Part shown: positions 1-10,476 of the stretch, in pieces
Position numbering within the stretch: the stretch's first letter is position 1
How the letters are laid out: every line of letters starts with the position of its first letter
Assembly (NCBI GenBank): GCA_903632075.3
Contig: CAHIKZ030001779.1
Coordinates: 2,536,501-2,600,500 of the forward strand
Source: Acanthosepion pharaonis
Taxonomy: Eukaryota > Mollusca > Cephalopoda > Sepiida > Sepiidae
Length of the DNA stretch: 64,000 bases
Direction: 5' to 3'
Notes under the pieces: model-generated
What the model saw: the letters and a program-made list of their open reading frames with translations, nothing else
Databases searched by the model: none
What the model was told of the DNA's origin: nothing
Program-made: the position numbers and the translations under genes

Positions 1-419
1 GAAAAAATCGATAAAGTGAAAAATTGATAGGGAAGAAAACAGAAATGTAAGACAAAGTGGGGAGAAAGAATGAAAAGTAGAAGAGGGCATATATATTTAT
101 GCCATAAGATATAGAATTTTAGATAATCAGAAAACTATATAATAATAATAATAATAAACATAAGTATGTAAGATAATGGCTGTAGGGAAGTGCAAAATAT
201 AACTAATCAATTTTTGGCTAATAAACAAGGAAATGTAATTGATTTTCTTTAAGAAAAATGTAGCCCATTATGGGGAAAGTTTTGTCTTAAAATTAGTAAT
301 GAAAACATATTTAGTAAAGTTGTCCTAAATTTAAAATGCAAACATAAGTTTGAAATCTAACAGGTCAGTCAGAGAATTGATCTCTTTAGTAGCAGAGTAA
401 TCACATTCAGCAGAGACAG
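1..419. other. AT-rich spacer
   Basis: No gene or element recognised. The plus strand is A/G-rich, and this bias continues through the tetranucleotide repeat to about position 720. Confidence 0.5.
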
Positions 420-422
420 GGA

Positions 423-482
<60 letters not shown>
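420..482 (+). repeat. (GAAA)n microsatellite
   Basis: About 15 near-perfect GAAA units. The minus-strand open frame across it encodes only a Phe/Ser/Leu low-complexity peptide, which is an artefact of this repeat. Confidence 0.95.
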
Positions 483-1902
483 ATCATAATAAGGATAGTA
501 TAGGAAAACTGAAAATAAAAAGAATGAGAGAAAAAGAAATTACAAAAAGGATAGGGTAAAATTTGGACACCTGAAGGGAAAAAGAAGAATAAATTAAAAA
601 AAAGGATAATATAGACTGAAGGGAAAAATAAGAGATGAAAAGAATAAATTAAACAAAATGATAAATGCCAGTTTTGATAAATGACTGCCAAAAATGGCTT
701 CATACAAAGCCAAGAAAGGTTTCAGAATTAAAAAAAATGATCAGAAAACATTTTGAATAAAATACATAATCAAGATAGCTATTATAAATTATTGTATATT
801 AGGAATCACATCAAATATAAGCATATGTTTATAAAAATATTTTGAAACAATTGCATATTTAGAAACCTTTTCTATATCTCCAGCTAGATTTATAATGAAA
901 AAAAGAAAAAAAATTTTATACAAATATTTATTTTTAAATTATCTCCTCTCTTATCAATGCACTTAATGCAACATTTCTATATTAATTACAAAGAATTAGC
1001 ATTATACATTGAAAATTTCATTAAAATTCAACTAATAACAATGTCAATTATTAGCTAGATTTTTATATGAAAGTTTTGCTGTATAATTTTTAATCCATAT
1101 TTAAAGTGTTGTGTATTGACAAAAAAGAATATGTAAAAGATAAATATTTGTTGTGTAAAATAAATGTTGTTTTCATCATTAGGCTACAAATTTACTGTAC
1201 ACATACATAGAATTCACATTTTCACAAAAATTCTCTTTCAAGAATGTTTTATTGAAAACTTGATTTACAAATAATGTCAGAATTGTCCTATAATGGGATC
1301 AGTGAGACCTCAAAAGTTATACAGTACTTCTCCTGAAAATGAAATGCTTTAAGCAGGTTTGATTAATTCTTTTTTTGTTATGTTGTTTCTTTTATCAGGC
1401 AAACTTAAGTTATTTTTGTCAACCTATATGAAAAATGCTTTAGAAGGGTTAAAGCAGATTTATTAAGTCAGCAGTCATTTTCAATTGTTTAGAAGATGAG
1501 AATGAGTTTTCTTTTCAATAAGATTGTTTTTATTTATTAAAACCAGAAAGATTTTACATCCCATAATAAGAACTGATTTGATTTATTTGTCTCTTTTTAT
1601 CAGCTTTCCATAGTTTGATTACATCTGATGCTTGGGATAAAATTATATTTGATGACTTTTTATGTTCTAGCAGTTTTACTTTTGGTTGAAATGCTCTTGG
1701 TCAGACCAAGAAAGGAATATATAGATTTTGAGGAATATGAACAGGACAGGTGAAGTAAATATAGTACATACTTTGGTTAGTACCTTTTCTAAAAACTTTG
1801 TACAGCTAAGGCTACTGCTTCCAAGAAAATGCTGGAAAATATGCATTTCAGGAAGTAATTTTTCTTCATTGTCTCATCCCTAAAACTTTTAAAATGCACA
1901 TT
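483..1902. other. AT-rich spacer, nothing recognised
   Basis: Read in both directions. I see no transposon protein remnant, tRNA-like box or long inverted repeat. Confidence 0.5.
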
Positions 1903-1970
1903 ACACACACACACACACACACTCATGCATGCACACAAACACATGCATACACACACATATATATATATTA
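1903..1970 (+). repeat. (AC)n and (AT)n compound microsatellite
   Basis: A pure AC run (1903-1922) is followed by degenerate CA/GCATGCA units and a short AT run. Confidence 0.9.
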
Positions 1971-2067
1971 TATGTTATTATGAGTGGATACAGTATTTAT
2001 CTTAAACAGTACATTTATTTTTGTCTACCAGTTTCAATAATTGAGAAATCTTATTAAAGATAAATAT

Positions 2068-2496
2068 ACACCTTCTGGCATTATTTATATTATTTGGACT
2101 ATTGTTCTCATCTTTGTCACAATATTTATCACAGTGTTTCAGCCGTTGTATACTCCTGCCTTCTTCAGGTAGTTGAAATGTCGAACTGAACCCTTTATTT
2201 CGCTCACCGGGGTAGACTGTTCTAGTTCCACATGCCATGTTTTGATGGATGTCAGTTATCAGTTATCTCCTGTTAATTTCCCTCTGAAAGTACTCCACTG
2301 TCTTAACCGGGTATTGAACTCGCACTCTTTGGGTCCTGTCACTGGATCTAACCCACGCCTTTATCCACTGTGCCATGTGTACAACAGCCGAAACATTGTG
2401 ATAAATATGGCGACAAAGATGGGAACAATAGTCCGAATAATGTAAATAATGTACACAATACCTCATCTCAGAAATATAGACAGACACCTTCTGGCA
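2068..2496 (-). mobile_element. composite tRNA-derived SINE with inverted tail copies and a 13-bp flanking repeat
   Basis: On the minus strand there is a tRNA-like head: an A-box-like TGGCACAGTGGA (2364-2375) and a B-box-like GAGTTCAATACCC (2309-2321). These are followed by a SINE body and a tail (2150-2081). A second copy of the same tail lies in opposite orientation at 2380-2449 and continues to the tail end near 2483, so the unit is a 70-nt inverted repeat around one head. A perfect 13-bp direct repeat, acaccttctggca, flanks the whole unit at 2068-2080 and 2484-2496, as expected for a target-site duplication. Related copies lie at 50618-50960 and, tail only, near 52380-52465. The family resembles the tRNA-derived SINEs described from octopus, but I cannot assign a named family. 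Confidence 0.85.
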
Positions 2497-4389
2497 GTAT
2501 TAGAACCTGCATCTCTCTGGGGTAGAGAGAAATTGTCATTAGATCTGAAATACTTTAGACCAACTCAGCCAAAAATAGTGTTACCAATCAAGCAAGGTTA
2601 AATAGTGCAAATCCTTTCTCATCCCAAATTCTCGAAAGTTTATATCTGAAATCCAAATGTAAACAAAGCAATTTCTAAAGAATTGATGGATTTATTAATC
2701 TGGTAGATTTTTATTACTTTAAATGCTATTTTTAGTGGATGCTCATATTTGAGTAGACTCTCCATTTATTTTACAGTAAATTTATTTACATCTACCAACC
2801 AGATTATTAGGAAGTAAACACATGGGAAAGGCAGATCTTCACATAGTGATCTTCAGGGGAAGGTCTTCAACCAGGTGATGCCTCTATTTGTTTTTGTTTC
2901 TTCTACTATTTTTTGAAAGCTTGCTTCAGAAAAGGATTTTACCTACTAAATTTTATATTGTTAAGTCGCTTTATTGATAGCCTTTATTGTCCTCTGATGG
3001 CAGTTGATTCTGTTAATAAGGAAAAAAAATAGCAATAGCTAAAGATGATTATTGATAATAATATTCTTGGCTTTAATGCTTTATTTGAATTAATTTCTAA
3101 TAAGAACATCTTATTTTAGAATAATATTGGCATCTAATGTGTCCCAGGAATAAAAGGTGGCTATCTTTAAAGATAACCTTAAAATAAAATCTTACAGAGT
3201 GAGAGAGATAAAAATCAAAAGCATTATTTAAAACAGTCATATAAAACAAAAGACATTTTCTAAATGAAATATATCAAATAAATATAGTAAATTTACTTAT
3301 GAATCATTATTTACTTATGTACCAATCTTGTATATAACTTTTCAATCTCTCTCTAAATATATATACGTACAAATTATATAAGTATGGATTACACTTTTAG
3401 AAATATGCATCTGTTTGTCATAATAAATTTGTCTCAATACCAAGCATCATACAGTTGCCTGCAATTCTCTGCTTTGCAGCCCATATGACCTTCATGACGT
3501 TTCTTCACTGCAAAATGATTTATATTGGATTCATTTTCTTGTTTCTCACTAAAATCTAATAATTGCTATTTCAGAGTTATAATACAAGTTTTAAATAGTA
3601 TTATGTCAATATTTGTTGTTTATGGGCAAGAGAAAATATGATACAAAATTTATTGTTTTTGAAATTGCATAACCATTCAAACCAAAGGCTGTAAATATTA
3701 TAAAAATCAGAATACCATAATAAATTATCTAGTTTATTATTCTTATTATTCTTATTGTGTCACATTTTGATGAATCAATTGAAACTTCATTTCAAAATGA
3801 AGTTGTAGTAAACATGCAGCCACTGAATAAGCTGCCATATATAACACTATCAAGGAACTCCACCTGCTCACTCATAATTGAAGTAAGTGCCATGGTTTGG
3901 TTATTTAGGAGTAAAGTGCTACAACAGAAAATTATAACTCAGATCAGGTTAAAAACAACAAATAAAACCATTAGAATCTTTTCACTGAACTTAAGGAAGA
4001 CTGGACAATGAACTAGATACGGGATATAGTTAAAAAAATTATTGTCTATCATTTGCAATAATCATCAACAAGTTCTTAATGCAAACAAGTCACATGATAT
4101 AGGATTCACCAAAACTAGCATGGAGATTTGAAATAATTGTAAATAAAACAATAAATGCATTTTTAATGTGAATGAAAATCTGAAATATAAAAGTTTTAAT
4201 TAACCCATTTATAGAAAACATAATTTAAATGTGACACTTAAAAAAATTGTTCATCATATTATGTAAATTTTCATGATAGATTTATGTAAAATGATCAAAT
4301 GTCTGGTTTATTGATAATGACATTTTCCTTTAAATATCTCCAAAGAAAAAAGTTTGCTGCAGTTAATTCAGGTGATCTTGATAGTTAGT
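2497..4389. other. AT-rich spacer, nothing recognised
   Basis: No transposon motif or tRNA-like box was found. An 84-codon open frame at 3757-4011 lies here; it has no recognisable motif and is treated as chance. Confidence 0.45.
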
Positions 4390-4412
4390 AAATGTCAATT
4401 CAATTTCAATTT

Positions 4413-4601
4413 TCAGACAAATTCGTCACTTCTATTATTTGTTTTCAGACAAGTGGTATCACCCTGTTGAATCTTATTTAGTATGGATTTAATAAAGATA
4501 TCAACCATGCAGCAATATCTTTCATCACTCATAGTAAATGCTTTAGGTTCACCATTCTTGGAAAAGTAGAATCCAGTCACCATTTCATGAAGTCTCTTCA
4601 T
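4413..4601 (-). pseudogene. unidentified coding-like relic
   Basis: A 62-codon minus-strand frame has balanced, protein-like composition, unlike the surrounding low-complexity frames. It contains GFYFSKNGEPKAFTMSDERY and a Cys-rich end. Upstream on the same strand (to about 4700), another frame reads LPEKVVE and FQFRVKDMKHTIELKT with one stop, as if an older open frame had been broken by a shift. I do not recognise the family. A DNA-transposon protein or a decayed host exon are both possible. No splice sites or terminal repeats are convincing. Confidence 0.35.
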
Positions 4602-4701
4602 ATTCCAGAATTGAATTAAAACTAGTTTTCAGTTCAATTGTATGTTTCATGTCCTTCACCCTAAACTGAAATCACTCCACTACTTTTTCTGGTAGATCCT
4701 G

Positions 4702-7240
4702 TATAATTAGGAGATTATGCTATCATCATGGTTGAGTAGAGTAAAAAACCTTTTACATTTGCTAAAGCATCATATAAATAAATAATAATATCAGAAAAAA
4801 AGCAGAATAAATAATCCTATAAATGTATAATTTGCTTATCTTTAATGAAAAAGATTTTTTTTATAAATATGAAAAGATAATTTCACCAACCTATAAATAA
4901 ACAAATAAATTATTGATGTTATAAAGAAAACTTTAAATTGAGAAGAAATTTTAAAGAGCACTTGTTTGCAGAGATTTCTTGTTCTCAAGTTATTTTACAA
5001 AAAATGATAAAAACTGAAAACAAAATTGCATTCATTTCCTTGGAGGCATTTTGTGCAAAAGTTTGTGACTTTTAATTGATTTATATTGTCATTGAAGAAC
5101 TTTTACATGTTAGCACAATTCTCTGATCTATTTTATGAATTCTTTAAAGCTATTCAGTTTCAAGAGAAGCAACAGCTTTTTAATTTGTTGCAGTTTCTTT
5201 TACTCTTCATATATTTGACAGCACATTATGAACATTTCATTGTTCATATTTGTTCTGAAGAAATTTATATGAGTCATCATTTTGATTTATTGATAGAAAC
5301 TAAAATTCATATCTGAAGCTTGTATTGCATTGTATATGTTTTAAAAGGACAGGTATTTTAAAAAATTAATAAAGATAGCTTAGTGATCAGAGTAACAGAT
5401 TAGATAATGCCAAGACTTGTTTAATTCTCTGGACATAGGTATTGAAGCTTTTATGACTCAATCAGTGAATAATTCGTCATGTATTGTTACTTAGAAGGTA
5501 AAATGCCAGAATGACTGCATAAAGAGTTATGCAATACAAATCTTGAAGTTGAGATGATGAGTCTTTTTAAAACATGGATACCCAAAATTGATAACAAGCC
5601 TTTTAAAATAGATTCAGCATAAAAGTTGCATCAACACTTTGATCTTTGAAAAGTAATATAAAGATAGGTCATTTTTAAAGATTCCATTCTATCATCTTGG
5701 ACAGGGAATGGAGTGTCTACAGGCATTTAGAATAGGACAGTTCATATGAATTAATAGCAAGTACAAGAATGAAAACAATTTCATTGTCCAGTTATTTACA
5801 AGCATGGCAGAGGATAGATGCAAAAGTAAAATTAGTGATAAAAACTCATAGCAAACTTCAAAAATTAATTTAAAAATAATTATTGAACTATTTCAACAGC
5901 TTTTTTTAAAATGCATTTAAACTTTAGTTCAAGCAGCTGCAGATCATAACTTATTAAATAAATTGATAAATTCTGAAAAGTAATTTAGACATTACTAATA
6001 ATATGTAATAATTTGTGCAAATATTTCGTATTTATCAAAACTCAGAATAAATATAAGAATAAAATTTTTCTGATTAAGCATAGTTTTAGAATGCTAACTT
6101 TAAAGTATAAGAATCTTTTAAACTTCCATTTATTAAAATTAGGTTTAAAGCTTTAATGAATAAGCATCTTATCTGTCTAGGAAGATAATGGAAACCATAA
6201 GAAGCTCTGTTCATTTCCATGGTGTAAGGAATAATGTTGCATTAACATATTGTAACTTTCACCAGTATCAAATAATGTTCCATTCTTAATGGTAGTATTT
6301 GTGTCTTATGGAGATGAGTTGTTGCTGGTGTGTGTCAAAAGTCTGAAGGTACTTACAGAGTTTTCTTGGTGTAAGAGTCATTAAGATAGGTTTTCTACAA
6401 GAGATGGATTTGCTAAAAGATAAGGAAGAAGTTTTATGCCTAAAGGCAAGAAAAGGACTGTGGACAAAAAAAAAGCATGGTTATAAACTAATCTCCTATG
6501 CCTACTGGAATAACAATGTCAACTCAAAACAAAAAATAGAACAATTTTTGATTATTCATGTATCAATCAAGAGGACTCATTTCAAAATCAAAATCTATAT
6601 GACTGGGACAAAAAGCATTATACATAGGGAGATATATATATATATATAGTGTATATTTGTGTAATATAAGATGGAATGCATGAAAAACAGTTGGATATTT
6701 AGATCTTTTTTATTTTCTTGTTAACATTTCACTCCCTACAAGCATTCTCAAAACAAATACAAAAAAAATCTAAAGAAAAATTGCTATCATGGAAATCCTG
6801 CTATTTAAAAATGCGAAGATTAATTTGAACAATTTGAACAGTTAACAAAATTTGAAAATAAATATTCATGAACAAATCAATTTGTGCATAGAAAATATGT
6901 GAAAATAAAATGTAAACAAGGTGAAAATAAAATAAATAAAAGTTATAGGAAGAAAAATTAAACATGTATACCTGAAGAAAATAGTAAATACTTAAAAATA
7001 TAATTTATATGATAAAGTATAGAATTCAATTAAAATTTTACTGAGATATTTAACCAGTATCTATTTTAATATTATTTTCTTCAAGTATTAACTTAGCTGT
7101 GATGCATTATATAACCCTACATTGTTATTAATCAAATTGAATTGTGATATCATAGCTGATTCAATAATTCATTTTGATGATTTATGATGAATGAGTTACC
7201 ACTACAATATCACTTTCAAACAATTCCTATGGAATGTGCT
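4702..7240. other. AT-rich spacer, nothing recognised
   Basis: Only short A/T runs and a small TA run near 6630-6649. Open frames at 5086-5316 and 6404-6649 have no recognisable domain. Confidence 0.45.
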
Positions 7241-7244
7241 TTAT

Positions 7245-7445
7245 TGGCTAGCTAAGTGACATGTACCCTATATATTCTCTATGGGGTAGTCAAGAAGAAG
7301 ATGAGAGAGACCAAATCCAACAATACAGATGAGCTAAAGTCTGCCATCAACTTGGGCTTCCATAATTCCTCAACAGTAGCATGGATATTTTTCTTAACAC
7401 TCAAGGAAGAATATAATCTATTGTGGATTTAATGGCAAAAGAATA
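7245..7445 (+). pseudogene. Tc1/mariner-type transposase, C-terminal remnant
   Basis: The plus strand translates to a segment with a YGVV-like start followed by ETKSNNTDELKSAI. Then, after a shift, it reads a QGRI/IVDL-like end. This matches the layout of mariner C-termini: WGxVE, a short basic stretch, an 'LKxAI' helix, an FRxRI segment and a Gly-rich end before the stop. The DDE core upstream is missing, so this is only a stump. Assignment rests on motif order rather than alignment. It is on the same strand as the Tc1-like relic 1 kb downstream but belongs to a different branch. Confidence 0.5.
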
Positions 7446-7974
7446 AGATTTGGCAAAATTGATTTTTATTTATTTTTATCTATTTGCAAAAGCTGCAGCT
7501 GTAATATATGCACTTAAACTGAAAAGATATGAAAGATAACAGAAATTACAAAGCGAAACTGGTGGTAAATAAAGTTAGGATTGAAAATTCATCAGACTTA
7601 CTGAAAAACATTATTCATAAGCAACAATAGAAATTTTAGAATGTTAATACAACTTATACCAATAAAGAATAGTTAAAGAAATGGTAGTTACATTTATAAA
7701 TTTGATCAACTACAGAAATGCCTTAATGAAAGAAATCTCAGGCATAACCAAAAGAAAAAGGTGTATCTCAGAAAATATCATAGAAGAGTTCAATATTATT
7801 TGTCAGTTTTTTTTTTCTTTCCTTCCTCCCTATCATCTTTCCTTCCTTCCTTTATTTGATCTCAGTCAAGATCACTGATTCCACAATGCTGCACCACAGT
7901 TATTTGTAAATTCCATAATCTCTTCAATGAATATACATATAGTTTACAATTCAAAATTGTCCTTCTCTTACATT
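7446..7974. other. spacer with pyrimidine-rich TTCC tract
   Basis: A T/C-rich stretch with TTCC units lies near 7808-7855. Nothing else is recognised. Confidence 0.5.
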
Positions 7975-8165
7975 GCTTGCCAGCCACAGACAGAAATCCC
8001 AGTCTGCCCTGTTATTTCATCCATATCTGGGGGAAGAAGAGATGGAATAAGAGTTTTGCCAGTGAACTTGGCCAAAACTCAAACTTGAACTGATGATTAC
8101 TCTTTCCAAGCTAATAACCAATACATAACTGCATATCATTCAATTATTTCAGAAAGCAAAATTTG
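7975..8165 (-). mobile_element. tRNA-derived SINE fragment (family with ATATGGRT body motif)
   Basis: Read on the minus strand, an A-box-like segment (8106-8134) and a B-box-like TCAGTTCAAGTTTGAG (about 8079-8094) precede a body. The body contains TCTTCTTCCCCCAGATATGG and ACAGGGCAGACTG. The same body motif recurs in the plus-strand SINEs at 32531-32936 and 56225-56400, which supports a shared family. The 3' part is truncated. Confidence 0.65.
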
Positions 8166-8394
8166 TATATACCTGGTATTCATTACATGTAAATTTAAAT
8201 GTTTAAAACATTTTTTATTTTAAGTTTGATAATTATAGCTAATTATTTGATAATTATTGTTATCTAAAAAGAAAGTATAGAACAATGTATGTGAAAATAA
8301 TAGAATATTCCATTTTAAGTTTGAATAAATCACTATTTATACAGTATAAGTCCAGTAAATCTCTCAATCTGGTACAGTAGATATAAACACAATC

Positions 8395-8946
8395 ATGGTA
8401 AAGACTGCTGACTCAAGAGTATTCCAGAAGACATTCACTGAAACCCTCCTTTTTTAAGGTAAGCCACAGAACATAATTGCTGAAAGGGCTGGCTGTTTTC
8501 AGAGTGCTGTATCAAAGCATATTCATGGAAAGTTGAATAGAAGGGAAAAGCTTGATAAGAGGAAGGTACACAAGCAATAGAGATGACAGCAGCCTTGAGT
8601 ATATTGTCAATCAAAGCCAATTCAAGAACATTCACAAGGAGTAGACTGAGGCTGAAGTCAGTGCATCATCAAACACCATGCCAAGATGAATCCAGGAAAT
8701 GGGTTAAAGTATCACACTCCTAGTGTCAAGCTATTTCTGAACCACAGATAACATCAGACATTTCTTACTTGAACTAATGAGAAAAAGGAATTGCTCAGTG
8801 CTTCAAAGTCATCATTTCAGATAAAGTTCTCAAGTCTGGTGCAGAAGAATGGAATTCAGACTGCTTGAAGTCTACTGTAAAGTTTTCTGTCAGTGAAGAT
8901 TTGGGGTACAATGTTATCTGATGCTGTTGATCCTATATGTTTTATT
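8395..8946 (+). pseudogene. Tc1-like transposase pseudogene, C-terminally truncated
   Basis: Encodes the cut-and-paste transposase of a Tc1-type DNA transposon. The start ATG (8395) opens with MVKT, as in many Tc1 proteins. A paired-like helix-turn-helix follows at 8468-8526, reading QNIIAERAGCFQSAVSKHI. After several frame changes, motifs for the second DNA-binding region (ASSNTM, IQEMG), the linker (TPSVKLFLNHR) and the first catalytic-strand neighbourhood remain. The protein breaks off near 'CFI', before the second Asp and final Glu of the DDE triad. At that point (about 8946) a minus-strand LINE fragment begins. Stops and frameshifts rule out activity. Confidence 0.85.
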
Positions 8947-9085
8947 GAACCAAGAAGAAATTTTAGTGGTTAATTTTCAATTAGGAAGTTGATGATGTCA
9001 GACCATGGGGCATCACAAAGAAAATCATGGAGTAAGTCCCAATAAGCATGCTGGTAATGGAAGTAGGTCTTATGAATAATCGATT
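8947..9085 (-). mobile_element. CR1/Jockey-like LINE fragment (region between endonuclease and RT)
   Basis: This segment closely resembles 49140-49260, part of the best LINE copy in the window. It translates on the minus strand to the linker after the endonuclease (LCDAPW-like). Only about 140 bp is present. It abuts the Tc1-like relic with no spacer. Confidence 0.8.
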
Positions 9086-9772
9086 TATTTTTAATCTGAC
9101 ATTACTTTAAATTTTATTATAGTGGACACTTCATATTTGAAACAGTTTCAAAGTGGGATGCAGTAATATAATATTGATGCTTTTTTAAGATTTTTCATAT
9201 CCCATATAGTTTCAATACCAGTTTTGTAAAAATGGGGGATAATCTGAATAAGTCTGGTTGTAGGATATTTGTAGATTATAGCACTTTAAATGCATCTTCA
9301 TTTAAATAAATTATCTTTATTTTTTCATAAAATGGCATTTTTCAAGATCAAAATTGTAATCAGAACATTTCAGCAGCATAATAGTGCATTGGGAGTGTTA
9401 TTTAAAGTCACTTTTCTGTTCATAGATTTTTTTTCTTTAAATTTCATATTTCACCACTGTCTTTCTGGGGTCATTCTTTACATCCTATTTGGTATATTCC
9501 TGATTTTGGTAGAAACTTGTTTTTTGATTAAATTTTTAATTGTATTAGAACATGTTTGTGATATTTTTATGCTGTAATTTTTTCAAGTTTATTGGTCATG
9601 GAGTTTAATGTTCATAATTTTTGTTTTTATACATTCTGTTTTTTATTTTCATTTTTTGCTTCTGCTAATTTTTATGCTTTTAATTTGCATTTCTTAATCA
9701 GTGTCCACTATCTCCAATCCAACTTAATTAACAACTAACTTTCTTTTTTTAATCAAACATAGAGCAAATAAT
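9086..9772. other. T-rich spacer
   Basis: The plus strand is T-rich. A 95-codon Phe/Leu-rich frame (9290-9577) is best explained by composition. Confidence 0.45.
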
Positions 9773-9811
9773 TTAAATAAAAACAGACTACTTTAAGGTA
9801 GTCTGTTTTTA

Positions 9812-9816
<5 letters not shown>
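9773..9816 (+). repeat. perfect 19-bp inverted repeat (hairpin)
   Basis: Left arm 9773-9791, 6-nt spacer, right arm 9798-9816, with no mismatches. The right arm runs directly into the (TA)n that follows. Confidence 0.95.

Positions 9817-9851
<35 letters not shown>
9817..9851 (+). repeat. (TA)n microsatellite
   Basis: Pure TA dinucleotide run abutting the hairpin. Confidence 0.98.
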
Positions 9852-9855
<4 letters not shown>

Positions 9856-10391
9856 TGGGATCAAATATAGATCAGCCTAATTAGAAAAGAACATAATTTA
9901 TTATGTAGGAAATACTTAGAGGGAGTCCTGATAAATATTTTGCTATCTATAAACACACTTTAAACACACTATTATATCACCAACTGTTATAAATGTACAC
10001 TTAAAGAATCTAAGATATGTTTACTTACAACTGGTGTAACTTGAATTCTTTCACAGTCACACAAAATATCCCCATCCCCAAATCAATATATGGACAACCG
10101 CCAGACATATATGAAAATGCCCACTAGATACTCAAACACACACACACACACACACACACAACTTATCATCCAAATCCCACATATATCAACAAGAGTTGTG
10201 ATACACATACACATATTAATTATACACCCAAACGCTACCTGACAAGATAGACACTTGTGAGGTCTGTTTAACCAATGAGAAACAAACAACACAAAAATAA
10301 AAATGCCAGAATTTTCTCTTCCCTAAACATTTCATTTGCTGAAATAAAAGCAAATCATGCTAAATGTTTCTTATTTGAATCTTATCCTATC

Positions 10392-10395
<4 letters not shown>
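9852..10395. repeat. spacer with (CA)n at 10136-10161
   Basis: Apart from the CA run, nothing is recognised. Confidence 0.8.

Positions 10396-10473
<78 letters not shown>
10396..10473 (+). repeat. (TA)n microsatellite
   Basis: About 39 TA units without interruption. Confidence 0.98.

Positions 10474-10476
<3 letters not shown>

Noticed and set aside
407..703. 98-codon Phe/Ser-rich minus-strand frame
   Set aside because: Produced by (GAAA)n and purine-rich DNA; no domain.
2173..2487. Overlapping 70-90-codon frames on both strands
   Set aside because: They lie inside the composite SINE, which is non-coding.
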